Source: an uncultured Granulosicoccaceae bacterium
GTDB lineage: Bacteria; Pseudomonadota; Gammaproteobacteria; Granulosicoccales; Granulosicoccaceae
NCBI GenBank assembly: GCA_937981955.1
Contig: CALJNA010000149.1
Coordinates: 1 to 38,509 of the forward strand
Reading direction: 5' to 3'
Length of the DNA: 38,509 bases
Both the position numbers and the translations under genes were made by a program. Each line of letters starts with the position of its first letter. Position 1 is the stretch's first letter. Below the pieces are notes generated by a model. That model ran no database searches. It saw nothing but the letters and a program-made list of their open reading frames with translations, and was not told the origin of the DNA. This document shows positions 24,004-33,500 of this stretch, piece after piece.

Positions 24004-25062
24004 TTAGTTGATGTCTTTGCTATTGCCGTCAGCAAGTGCCTTCTCAGTTTCAGCAACTGCACCAGTTAAAGCATCAAAAATTTCCGGTCCACCTTCAACG
24101 TTTTCTTTGAACCAGTCGTAAACGGGTTCAGCTGCTGTTTTAAACGCCGCTTTTTCATCAGGTGTTGGAACGTAAAGATCGCCGCCACCAGCTTTGAACT
24201 CTTCATACGCAGCAATTGACTTGCGCTTTGGTGATGCGAATGTAGCTTGTTGAAGAGCAGAGAAACCATCAACAACCACTTGACGCATATCTTCATCCAT
24301 GCCCAGGAATTTCTCGTTGTTCATCCACCATAGTGCACCCATGTAGGCGTGGCCATCGAGTGTGACGTACTGCAGACCAGCATCTGGAAATTTCATGCCC
24401 ATGATATCGGTAATACCGTTCTTGGAACCTTCAACAACACCGGTTTGGAAAGAGGTGAATAGTTCAGGCCAGGGAATCGGAGTCGGTGATGCGCCCAGAG
24501 CTTTAACCAACTCTTGTGGCAAGTCAGCAACAACGGTTCGAATCTTCAATCCTTCCATGTCTGCAGGCTTGGCAACACGTCGCTTGGTGTTGGCAAAGTT
24601 TCTCCAGCCACCAGTGTTACCAATAGTCATTAATCGGATTTGATCGTTTGAACTTTTCAGCGCCATGGCTCGCATGGTACGAGTGAAGTCGCCAGTGAGC
24701 ACGCCCTCGGCAACACGGTCGCTCGCCATAAGATACGGCAGGTCGAGTACCTGAACGTATGGGAAGATACCAGCCGCGCCACCTGAAGTTGAAATGTATA
24801 TATCGATTGAGCCATCGGCAACGCCTTGTAAGCACTCAGCACCTTTTGAACACAGTTGTGTTCCGATGAACAGTTCAACTGCGATCTTGCCGTTGGATGC
24901 ACTTTCTACATGGTTCTTGAAGACAACAAGACCGTCATAGTCTTCGTCATTTTCGTTTGAGTTTGCTGTAGCACGTATGGTTATATCGGCAGCTGTAGCG
25001 GCGAAGGATGAAACTGCCAGTACCGCTGCGGACAGTAGCAGTGATGATTTGATTAACTTCAT
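24004..25062 (-). CDS. dctP: TRAP transporter substrate-binding protein DctP
   Basis: A periplasmic solute-binding protein of 352 residues. The signal peptide (KLIKSSLLLSAAVLAVSSFAATA) precedes ADITIRATANSN. The conserved Arg of the carboxylate clamp is in MEGLKIRTVVADLP, and PWPELFTSFQTGVVEGSKN is the standard DctP stretch. The substrate is therefore likely an organic anion, but its identity cannot be read from sequence. The start at 25062 is preceded by GAGGAG at good spacing; an earlier in-frame ATG at 25092 lacks it. It is the last gene of the operon before a strong terminator. Confidence 0.92.
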   Translation of the reverse strand: MKLIKSSLLLSAAVLAVSSFAATAADITIRATANSNENDEDYDGLVVFKNHVESASNGKIAVELFIGTQLCSKGAECLQGVADGSIDIYISTSGGAAGIFPYVQVLDLPYLMASDRVAEGVLTGDFTRTMRAMALKSSNDQIRLMTIGNTGGWRNFANTKRRVAKPADMEGLKIRTVVADLPQELVKALGASPTPIPWPELFTSFQTGVVEGSKNGITDIMGMKFPDAGLQYVTLDGHAYMGALWWMNNEKFLGMDEDMRQVVVDGFSALQQATFASPKRKSIAAYEEFKAGGGDLYVPTPDEKAAFKTAAEPVYDWFKENVEGGPEIFDALTGAVAETEKALADGNSKDIN

Positions 25063-25097
25063 AATACTCCTCGTGGTGTTAGCTATAAACATAGTTT

Positions 25098-26387
25098 TTA
25101 TTGAACAAATCCCGTCAGTCTGGGAATGGTCATGGAAATGGCCGGAAAGTAGGTGATTAAAAATATTACAACGACTTCCACCGCCAAAAAGGGCAAGATG
25201 GTTTTTGCGATTGCCTGGACTCTTTCCCCCGACACAGACGATGCCACAAATAGTACCAAGCCCATGGGCGGTGTGGCGAGTCCAACGGTCAGATTAACCG
25301 ACATAATTATCGCAAAGTGGACGGGGTGCACACCCAGATCAGTGAAAATTGGGCTCAGTATGGGGCCAAGAATGATTATCGCAGGCCCGGCGTCGAGAAA
25401 CATTCCGACAACAAACAACAACATATTGATCAGAAACAGCAGAATATACGGGTTGTCGCTGAGTCCCAGAATAAACGCTGCAAGGGTCTCGGGTGTGTGG
25501 CTCAGGCTAACAACCGTCTTGAATGCCATAGCCGCACCGACCAGCAGCAACACAACGCTTGAGGTTAACGCGGCCTTGGATAGTATGGCTGGCAGCTCTC
25601 GCCATTTTAGTGTGCGCAGCACATAAATACCGATGATCAAAGCGTAGAAAACGGCCACGGCTGCTGCTTCTGTCGGAGTGAATACCCCAAGCAGAATGCC
25701 ACCAAGAATAATCACAGGCGTTAGCAACGGGAAAAAAGCTCTGGAGAATGCTTTGCCTTTTTCAGGCCAGGTGGAGCGTCTTGTTGCCACTGGAAACTGA
25801 TAGCGGTTGGCCATGACACCGACCATAATCATTAAGCCCACACCAACCATAATACCGGGCACGATGCCCGCCAGAAAAAGTGCTGCGACACTTTCACCCA
25901 TAACATAGGCGTAGATAATCATGATGCCAGAGGGTGGAATGATTGGTCCGATTACCGAGCTGGCTGCAGTAATAGCGGCTGCAAAACGTCGCGTATACCC
26001 CTGCTTTTCCATTGCCGGAATAAGCATGGAACCCAACGCTGATGTATCAGCAACAGCAGACCCAGAAAGACCGGCAAATAACATGGAAGAGAGCACATTT
26101 ACATGCGCAAGACCACCACGCAAGTGTCCCATCATTGACTGCGCAAACTCAACCAATCGCTCGGTGATACCGCCTTTATTCATAAGCTCGCCAGCAAGCA
26201 TGAAGAACGGCACAGCCATTAACGGGAAACTGTCCATACCGTTATAGACATTCCGATACAGCAGGGCAAGATCTCGCTCTTGCCCGTTTAACACCAGCAT
26301 GATGCCGGGTGCTGCAAGCATGCCAAAAAATACCGGCAACCCGATAAAAAGAAAGACAAGAAATAAGGGTAGAAACCAAACCAGCAT
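25098..26387 (-). CDS. dctM: TRAP transporter large permease DctM
   Basis: A 429-residue inner-membrane protein with about twelve helices, the DctM size. Family stretches are GLSGSAVADTSALGSMLIPAME (near 107-130) and GPIIPPSGIMIIYAY (about 147-161). With DctQ and DctP it makes a sodium- or proton-coupled uptake system. The start overlaps the DctQ stop by one base (TAATG), so translation is coupled. DctP starts 35 bases downstream. Confidence 0.92.
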   Translation of the reverse strand: MLVWFLPLFLVFLFIGLPVFFGMLAAPGIMLVLNGQERDLALLYRNVYNGMDSFPLMAVPFFMLAGELMNKGGITERLVEFAQSMMGHLRGGLAHVNVLSSMLFAGLSGSAVADTSALGSMLIPAMEKQGYTRRFAAAITAASSVIGPIIPPSGIMIIYAYVMGESVAALFLAGIVPGIMVGVGLMIMVGVMANRYQFPVATRRSTWPEKGKAFSRAFFPLLTPVIILGGILLGVFTPTEAAAVAVFYALIIGIYVLRTLKWRELPAILSKAALTSSVVLLLVGAAMAFKTVVSLSHTPETLAAFILGLSDNPYILLFLINMLLFVVGMFLDAGPAIIILGPILSPIFTDLGVHPVHFAIIMSVNLTVGLATPPMGLVLFVASSVSGERVQAIAKTILPFLAVEVVVIFLITYFPAISMTIPRLTGFVQ

Positions 26388-26992
26388 TAGTCTGCTCCCA
26401 CCGATACGTTCGTTATGTCTGCCGGTGTATTCTGATCATCGGAATCTTCACCTGAAAACAGCGTGACGATAGATTTAAGAATGAGCTCGATATTGACGCT
26501 TGTAAGCAGTATTAGTCCTATCCACAGCGATGAGTACATGTAGACCAGCTTTAATTTAACACTCTGCATACCGATCAGGCTTAGCGGAATTTTTAATGAC
26601 GACGATGAAAACAACCAGCCGCTGTTCACATGTTTGTAGCCAAGCTTTACTCCCATAACCAACACCAGTAATGACAGCAGCAGCAATAACAAAGACAGGG
26701 CAGCCGACAGGCGCTTGCCCATAACTTCCTGCAACATATCAATGGCGACAAAGCCGCCTTCTCTGTATGCAATCGGTGCCATTAAGCCTGTCATCCACAA
26801 CATGCAGAATCTGGCAAGCTCATCTGGCCAGGGCAGTGCGTTACCAAGCACGTAGCGAAAGAACACCTGAACCAGTATGGCTATAACCATAGCGGCAATA
26901 CCGGCTATGGCGAACACTCTGCCGATACTCAGGACGAAGGAATTGATTCCGCCAAGCAGCTTGATCAAAGGCACTAGGAAAGCGCTTATCAT
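26387..26992 (-). CDS. dctQ: TRAP transporter small permease DctQ
   Basis: A roughly 201-residue inner-membrane protein with four helices. FRYVLGNALPWPDELARF (about 47-64) is the conserved DctQ stretch and is seen whole. ATG 26992 is chosen; a GTG at 27013 in frame is possible. Neither has a strong ribosome site. The acidic C-terminus (SGEDSDDQNTPAD) is cytoplasmic. The gene follows the flavin reductase by about 55 bases in the same direction, and its stop overlaps the dctM start. Confidence 0.88.
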   Translation of the reverse strand: MISAFLVPLIKLLGGINSFVLSIGRVFAIAGIAAMVIAILVQVFFRYVLGNALPWPDELARFCMLWMTGLMAPIAYREGGFVAIDMLQEVMGKRLSAALSLLLLLLSLLVLVMGVKLGYKHVNSGWLFSSSSLKIPLSLIGMQSVKLKLVYMYSSLWIGLILLTSVNIELILKSIVTLFSGEDSDDQNTPADITNVSVGAD

Positions 26993-27046
26993 GAGCGCGC
27001 TTCTGTCTCGCACACAGTTACGCTTGCAAAGTTCAGCAGCATGGGA

Positions 27047-27586
27047 TCAGGTCGCGGAGACAAAGCGACCGAATTGACCGCCAACAAACATGAGTGGATC
27101 GCCGCCAGTGCTGACGACGCGCGATACTTTCCCAATAACGATGGCATGGTCACCACCATCATGCGAGCAAATGCGTTCACATTCAAATCGAGTCACGGTG
27201 TTTTCAATAACGGGAACACCGTTATCGCTCCAGTGCCAGCTGCAATGATCGAAATTGTCTGCCTGTCTTGCAAATAACGAAGCCAGATCGGTTTGTTCCT
27301 GATCGAGAACATGAATCGCATAGTGCTCTGTTGATTCGAACAAGTCAAAGCGTTTTGATGCTTTGGCCGGGGACCACAGTACCAACGCAGGATCAAGCGA
27401 CACTGAGGCAAAGGAATTCACGGTGATGCCGTATGGCACACCATTTTTTGCCGCGGTGACAATAGTTACCCCTGTACCAAATCGACCAAGCGCGTTACGA
27501 AGCTCACGTGAATTTCCTGATGATGGTTCAAAATCCATCAAGGACTTGTCGTCATTATCCATTTGCTGGTGAGACTGAGCGGTCAT
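27047..27586 (-). CDS. Flavin reductase (HpaC-like) component
   Basis: A 179-residue flavin:NAD(P)H oxidoreductase of the flavin_reductase-like domain family (RNALGRFGTGVTIVTAAKNGVPYGITVNSF..., then CSWHWSDNGVPVIENTV and the final FGRFV). It would supply reduced FMN or FAD to a partner monooxygenase, here most likely the luciferase-like enzyme in the same operon. AGGAGGT lies seven bases before ATG 27586, and this ATG shares one base with the aldo/keto reductase stop (TGATG). An upstream ATG at 27607 lies inside the neighbour and lacks a ribosome site, so 27586 is preferred. Confidence 0.88.
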   Translation of the reverse strand: MTAQSHQQMDNDDKSLMDFEPSSGNSRELRNALGRFGTGVTIVTAAKNGVPYGITVNSFASVSLDPALVLWSPAKASKRFDLFESTEHYAIHVLDQEQTDLASLFARQADNFDHCSWHWSDNGVPVIENTVTRFECERICSHDGGDHAIVIGKVSRVVSTGGDPLMFVGGQFGRFVSAT

Positions 27587-28488
27587 CAGGGCACCTCCTG
27601 CCCACAAGCGAGGGTGTAAAGCTCGTACCAGGTTTCGCGATCGAGCTGAACACGCATGGCGTCGGACATTGTTGCAATACGTTCAAGCGAATTGGTACCG
27701 AGTACCGGCAAAATGTTAGCCGGATGCAGCAACAACCAGGCTACTGCAACAGCATCGATACCGACGTTCTGTTCTTTTGCAATCTGGTCGAGCCGCTGAT
27801 GCAGCTTGACCAACAATTCGTTTTTGTCCTTGCTGAATAGTTGTCCACCTGCCAAAGGTGACCAGGCCATCGGTGCAATTTTATGTTGTTGCATATAAGC
27901 CAGATCACCGTTGGTAAACGCATCGGTTGCCAGCAGACTTAGTTCAACCTGATTGGTTTGCAACTGTGAATTCATGTTCGATTGCAGCAACTCCCAGTCG
28001 AAAGGACGGAAATTGGATACGCCAATGGCGCGCACTTTCCCAGACTTGACCAGCGTGTCAAGTGCTGCACCGGTCTCGGCTGCATCCATTAATGGATCTG
28101 GTCTGTGTAATAACAAAAGGTCTATCTGCTCGATGTTCATGTTAGACAAAGAGTTATCGACACTCATGTTTAAGTGAGCTGCAGTGGTATCGTAGAATTT
28201 AACGCGTCGGTCGGGGTACTTTTCTGACAACAACATGATGTCGCACTTGGTGATAATTTCCATTTTTTCGCGCAGTGCAGGCGAGGCCTTTATTGCTGTG
28301 CCGAGTAATTTTTCAGACTCATAGTCGCCGTAAATGTCTGCCTGATCAAAGCTTGTGATGCCTTGCTCCAGACAGGACTCCACCTTTGCCTGAATATGAG
28401 CAACGGATGTGTCCTTGTCATCGCCTAGTCGCCACAATCCATAGATAAGCCGGCTGAGCTCCAGTTCCGGAAGTGAAACTCTTTCCAT
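27586..28488 (-). CDS. Aldo/keto reductase, YdhF-like
   Basis: A 300-residue NADPH-dependent oxidoreductase. It resembles E. coli YdhF in DQADIYGDYESEKLLG, LLLHRPDPLMDA, SGKVRAIGVSNFRPF and MAWSPLAGGQLF. The AKR catalytic residues Asp (DQAD), Tyr (IYG), Lys (ITKCD) and His (LLLHRP) are all present. It reduces or oxidises a carbonyl; the natural substrate is unknown. It starts one base overlapping the monooxygenase stop region (28488), and its stop overlaps the flavin reductase start. It may handle the aldehyde released by the monooxygenase. Confidence 0.88.
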   Translation of the reverse strand: MERVSLPELELSRLIYGLWRLGDDKDTSVAHIQAKVESCLEQGITSFDQADIYGDYESEKLLGTAIKASPALREKMEIITKCDIMLLSEKYPDRRVKFYDTTAAHLNMSVDNSLSNMNIEQIDLLLLHRPDPLMDAAETGAALDTLVKSGKVRAIGVSNFRPFDWELLQSNMNSQLQTNQVELSLLATDAFTNGDLAYMQQHKIAPMAWSPLAGGQLFSKDKNELLVKLHQRLDQIAKEQNVGIDAVAVAWLLLHPANILPVLGTNSLERIATMSDAMRVQLDRETWYELYTLACGQEVP

Positions 28489-29648
28489 TACACGCGCTCT
28501 CCTGCAGCCAAAGGTACCTTGGGTGGCTCACTCGGTACTCGGCCGTACACCTCGGGTAGTGAGCAGGTATTCAAGTGCGGCAACACCTTCTCACCGAATG
28601 ATCGGCATTCATCAAGGTGCGGATAGCCTGAAAATATAAACGAGCGAATGCCCATTTTTTTATAAGCCTCGATTTCACTGAGTATTTGATCAGGTGAACC
28701 TACCAGTGCAGCTCCACAACCCGACCGGGCCCGACCCACGCCGGTCCACAGGTGTGGTTCAACATAGCCGGATTCATTCGCCTGATCGCGGTTTTTTGCT
28801 TGCAAAGACACACCAAGTGACTTTGCATCCTGAGCCCGGTTTCGAATTTCAGAACCAAAATCATCATCCAGTCTGGACACTATTTCTGCAGCGTACTCTC
28901 GGGCTTCAGCTTCTGTGTCTCGCACAATCATGTGCACTCTCAAACCGTAGTCCAGTGTGCGATTGTATTTCGCCGCACACTCATTAACGGCTTTCATGCG
29001 TTCAGCCAGTTCTTCTTTTTTCTCAGGCCACATTAAGTAAACGTCGCAATGTTCACCGCATAGATCCAGCGCAGGTGGTGAGTAGCCACCAAAATAAAGT
29101 AACGGACCACCATTGTTCTGATAGGGTTTTGCCGGCGCTGTGCTTAAGCCTTCGAACTTATAAATTTCGCCGTCTATGTTGATCTCATCCTGAGTCCAGG
29201 CTTGTTTGAGAATGTCGACAACTTCGCGCGAACGTTGATAACGGTAAGCACTGTCATCTTTTTCACCAGGAAAGTCGGATGAAATAATGTTGACGGTCAA
29301 TCGGCCTTTGAGCATGTGATCGAGCGTAGCGATTGTGCGTGCCAGCATGATTGGCTGCATTTCACCGCAGCGCACAGCCGCGAGCATATTGATTTGTTCA
29401 GTTAGAGGTGCATTGGCTGCCACAAAGCTCAGCGTGTCCTGACCCACCTGATAAGAGGAAGGGCAAAGAATATTGCGGTAACCAAGTTTGTCTGCTGTTT
29501 GCAGTACCTCGGAGGTGTTTTCCCAGCTTGAACGTAAAGCACCATCTGGTACCCCCAAATAGCGGTAGTCATCCGAGCACAGAGGTGCGAACCAGGATAT
29601 TTCCAGCGCATCGAGCTCGGGGGAGGTAATCGGAACGACAGTGCTCAC
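28488..29648 (-). CDS. Luciferase-like FMN-dependent monooxygenase (SsuD/SfnG-like)
   Basis: A bacterial luciferase-family enzyme of about 387 residues. It has the SsuD-like pattern: ALEISWFAPLCSDDYRYLG at the start, RCGEMQPIMLARTIATLD, GRLTVNIISSDFPGEKDD, and LWTGVGRARSGCGAALVGSPDQILSEIEAYKKMGI near the end. SsuD and SfnG release sulfite or sulfinate from organosulfur compounds using FMNH2. A flavin reductase in the operon fits. Substrate is unknown; TRAP rather than ABC uptake is unusual for alkanesulfonates. GTG 29648 with AAGG seven bases upstream is chosen; GTG 29687 is possible but lacks a ribosome site and lies closer to the operator. Confidence 0.85.
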   Translation of the reverse strand: MSTVVPITSPELDALEISWFAPLCSDDYRYLGVPDGALRSSWENTSEVLQTADKLGYRNILCPSSYQVGQDTLSFVAANAPLTEQINMLAAVRCGEMQPIMLARTIATLDHMLKGRLTVNIISSDFPGEKDDSAYRYQRSREVVDILKQAWTQDEINIDGEIYKFEGLSTAPAKPYQNNGGPLLYFGGYSPPALDLCGEHCDVYLMWPEKKEELAERMKAVNECAAKYNRTLDYGLRVHMIVRDTEAEAREYAAEIVSRLDDDFGSEIRNRAQDAKSLGVSLQAKNRDQANESGYVEPHLWTGVGRARSGCGAALVGSPDQILSEIEAYKKMGIRSFIFSGYPHLDECRSFGEKVLPHLNTCSLPEVYGRVPSEPPKVPLAAGERV

Positions 29649-29712
29649 GGGCAGGCCTTGAATCGAAATGTCCGGAGAATGTATCACTTGTGTATCAATG
29701 GGTCAAGCGTGC

Positions 29713-29723
29713 ATCAATTTGAT
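29713..29723. promoter_or_regulatory. Candidate GntR operator
   Basis: ATCAATTTGAT is a perfect 5-bp inverted repeat around one base, in the divergent region between the monooxygenase and the GntR gene. A related half-site series (TATCAATGGGTCAA, upstream at about 29693-29706, and AAATCAATTTTGAATCAA at about 29761-29778) surrounds it. HutC-type GntR proteins bind such short dyads. Confidence 0.45.
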
Positions 29724-29798
29724 CCGCTTTGAACCTTGAATAGGGTGGATCAGGCTGAATAAATCAATTTTGAATCAATCTGTGGTTAGAATTGCAGG

Positions 29799-30554
29799 AT
29801 GAGTATCGAAAAGCGAAAAGCACGGCGCGATAAAGCCAGCGCAGATCCGGGAGCCACGGTTCGCGGTCGTTTGCCGCTGCATCTGGAAATCAGTGAAATG
29901 CTTGCTCGTGAGATAAAAGCCGGTGTTCTGCTCGACGGTGAGAAGCTCGAGCCCGAACGAGCCATGGCGGAAAGCCTTGGTATCTCGGTGGGCACACTGA
30001 GAAAAGCGCTGGCTGAATTGCACAATCAGGGGTTGCTGGAGCGTGTTCATGGTTCTGGCAACTACGTGCGTAATATCGAAACCACAAATACTATCTACGG
30101 TTTTTTTCGTTTGGAGTTGTTATCTGGTGGCGGGCTACCCAGCGCCACAGTAGAGTCCATTAAAAAGATGTCTGGCGATCAGGGTGTTGATTTTGGAGCG
30201 CAAGATGAATACTACCGAATACGTCGGCAGCGTTTTTTAAACGAGACTGCCAGTGCGGTGGAAGAAATCTGGCTCGATGCTGCCTATGTGAAGGACAAAC
30301 TCACCGCTAATGAACTATCAGATTCTCTTTATCAGTATTACAAGGAAAGCCTTGGCTTCTGGATCGCTCGGGTGGAAGACAGTATTGGATTGCAAAAACC
30401 ACCAGCGTGGATCCCAGAGAATTTCCAGACACTTGCCGAGGCTGATTGTTGTTTCGTTGAGCGAAGAAGCTGGGACCAGCTAAATCGACAGGTGGAGTAC
30501 TCACGCACTTGGTTCGACCCGTCTACTACGCGTTATGTTGCCCGCTGGAAATAA
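29799..30554 (+). CDS. GntR-family regulator, HutC/UTRA type
   Basis: A 251-residue repressor. Residues about 28-92 form the GntR winged helix-turn-helix (LEPERAMAESLGISVGTLRKAL... and GLLERVHGSGNYV), and 100-250 a UTRA-type effector domain (YYRIRRQRFLNETASAVEEIWLD...). It diverges from the TRAP/monooxygenase operon and probably represses it, with the effector being the substrate or an intermediate. A basic extension (KRKARRDKASAD) lies before the DNA-binding domain. No clear ribosome site is seen before ATG 29799. Confidence 0.88.
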   Translation: MSIEKRKARRDKASADPGATVRGRLPLHLEISEMLAREIKAGVLLDGEKLEPERAMAESLGISVGTLRKALAELHNQGLLERVHGSGNYVRNIETTNTIYGFFRLELLSGGGLPSATVESIKKMSGDQGVDFGAQDEYYRIRRQRFLNETASAVEEIWLDAAYVKDKLTANELSDSLYQYYKESLGFWIARVEDSIGLQKPPAWIPENFQTLAEADCCFVERRSWDQLNRQVEYSRTWFDPSTTRYVARWK

Positions 30555-30561
30555 CCGTGAT

Positions 30562-33500
30562 TCAGGTTGCTGCAGGTATCGCTTGAGCTGCCTGTTTGGC
30601 TTTGCGTTTCTGCATGCGTTTGTGTTTGCGGATGGTGCGCTTCGCACTGACTTTTGCACCCAGTACCAACAAACATGGCGTTAGAAACAGTGTAAGCAAC
30701 GTCGTAAACGCCAGTCCACCAGCGATGGCGCTGGCCAGTTGCGTCCACCATTGAGTAGACGGTGCACCAATTGACACCTCGCGCGAGATGAAGTTGATAT
30801 TCATCGACAACACCATTGGCATTAGTCCAAGTATTGTAGTCAGGGCAGTTAAAAATACCGGCCGTGCGCGCACTGAACCTGTGAGCATGGCAGCATCGAG
30901 TGCAGAGGAACCACCGGCGCGAAAACGGTTATAGGTATCTATAAGGACGATGTTGTTGTTCACTACAATACCCGCCAGCGCGATAATGCCAATGCCAACC
31001 ATAACGATGCCGAAAGTCTGACCGGTAACCAGCAATCCAATCAATACACCCGAGGTTGAAAACAGTATGGCGCTCAGTACCAGCGTTGCCTGGTACAAGC
31101 TGTTGAACTGAGTGACAAGGATAATCATCATAAAAAAGATGGCAGAAACAAATGCCGTGATTAAAAAGATCATGGCTTCTTGTTGCTCTTGCGCTTCACC
31201 TTTGAATGTGACCGATACATCCGGGTCGACAGGCCCGTCCAGCAGGCGTTGTTCAAGCGCCTTCTTCTGAGTATCAGGCAGAAAACCTTCCGCTACGTCA
31301 GACTGGATTGTGATGACCCTGTTGCCATCTACACGATTGATAACACCGGTTTTAGGCGCTGGTTCCAATGACACGAAATTGGAAATCGGCACCATACCCT
31401 GACTGGTTAATACGCGAAGGTCGACAATTTGATCAAGATTGCGCTGAGCGACCGGGTAACGCATGCGAATATCAAGTTCATCGGTCGCATCATCGGGTCT
31501 GTACCCCGCGACACGAATACCGGACGTAATCAACTGAATGGCATTGCCAATGAGCGCAATACTGGCACCGTACTCTGCGGCTTGCTTGCGATCAACATTC
31601 AAGCGCCATTCAATACCCGGTAACGGGCGATTGTCTTCAATGCCGGAGAAGCCTCCGATTGCGTTCATTTGATTGCGGATGTAATCAACCGCCTCGTACA
31701 GTTTATCCGTAGTAGTTGCACTGACCTGTATGTTGATGGGTTTACCACCGCCACCAGGGCCACCTTCGTCTTTAAGAAATTCTATTTGCACACCAGCGAT
31801 ATCCGATACCATTTCTTCCATATCTGCAATGAGCTCAACGGCTTTCGGACGTTTGTTCCAGTCCTTGAGTTCAAGGGATATGTTGCCGATGACATCGCCG
31901 CCATCCTGTGAGTCTGCACCGGTTCTGGTGTACACCGATTTAAAGGCCTCGTTGCCTAACAGCTTGTTCTCGACCCGGCTAAGAATCTTGTCTTGTTCGT
32001 AAATGGATAAATCGCCCCGGGCATGAACTTTAGCGATGAGCGTCTCGGGTTCAATGTCGGGGAAAAATTCCACCCCTTTACCCAGCGCACCGTAAACCAT
32101 GTAGCTCAGGATGGTAAAAATCAGCACTGCAACCAAAGTGAAAGTTGGAAAACGCAGCAGTTTGTTCAGCACTCGCAGGTATCCCGCACGCGCGCCACTG
32201 GATGCTTTGATAATGTCTTCAGCCACAATGCTGCCTGTGTCGCTAGAACCGTCCGGGTTCTTCAACACACGGCGCAGTTGAGCGCGCTCAGGATTAGTTT
32301 GGTCTTCTTCGGTGACGACATCTTTTTCGGGTTTTCGTCCGATAATTTTTCCAATGACCGGTATAAACACCAGCGCCATAGCAAGGGAAGCAAGCAAGCA
32401 CGATATAACGGTGATTGGCATGTAGCGCATAAACTGGCCTATAAGGCCGGGCCAGAAAAGCAAAGGAGCAAATACGGCAAGGGTTGTAAACGTTGACGCG
32501 ATAATAGGCCACGCCATGCGTTTTGATGCCGAGGAATACGCCTCCGCCTTGTTCATGCCTTGACTCAGGTTGCGATCAGCCAGCTCCGATACAATGATGG
32601 CACCATCGACCAACATGCCCACAACGAGTATCAAGCTGAACAGGACGATTACGTTCATGGTAAATCCCATGGCGTTAATGACCATGATACCGGCCAGAAA
32701 CGAGCCGGGGATAGCAAAGCCGACCAGCAGAGATGAGCGAAAACCCAGGGCTGCCATAATGACGATCATGACAAGTACAACGCCGGAGATAACGTTGTTT
32801 TGTAAGTCGCCCAGCATTTCCTTGGTTTGTTTGGATTTGTCCTGATGAAAACCAATTGACAAAGTGTCTGGCAGAAACTCTTTTTTGGCTTCAATGGTTT
32901 CGCGCACTGAATCGATGGTTTCAATGATGTTCGCGCCCAGGCGTTTACTTATTTCGAGCACCAGCGTGGGTTGTCCGTTGAGTCTGGCGAAACTTCTCGG
33001 GTCTTTGAATGTACGACGTATAGTGGCTACATCTTTTAGTACCACGACAGCATCTTCGGTCACTTTGACCGGCATGTTCATCACATCATTGATATCTTCA
33101 ATAATGCCGGGGACCTTCAGCACCATTCGACCAGCACCCGTATCAATGGCACCCGCTGCCACTAACAAATTGTTGTTGCTGATCAGATTGAACAGTGAAT
33201 TAAAATCAACCTGATAGGTTTCCATGATGTTCGGATCAACTTCTATCTCGAGCACTTCTTCACGTTCACCGGCAATATCGGCTTCCAGAACACCGGGCAG
33301 GCTTTCCAGTGAGTCTTTAAGATCACGAGCAATTTTTACCAGCGTACGCTCTGGAATCGGACCTGACAGGCTGATGTTCAGTACTGGAAACAGAGATATG
33401 TTAATTTCGTTAACGGTGGGTTCGTCTGTGTCGGCTGGCAGTTTTGATTTGGCGGCATCGACTTTTTCACGAACGTCGAGTAAAGCGGTATCACCATCAA

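Noticed and set aside
27587..27607. Upstream ATG for the flavin reductase
   Set aside because: It lies inside the aldo/keto reductase gene and has no ribosome site, whereas AGGAGGT precedes the ATG at 27586.
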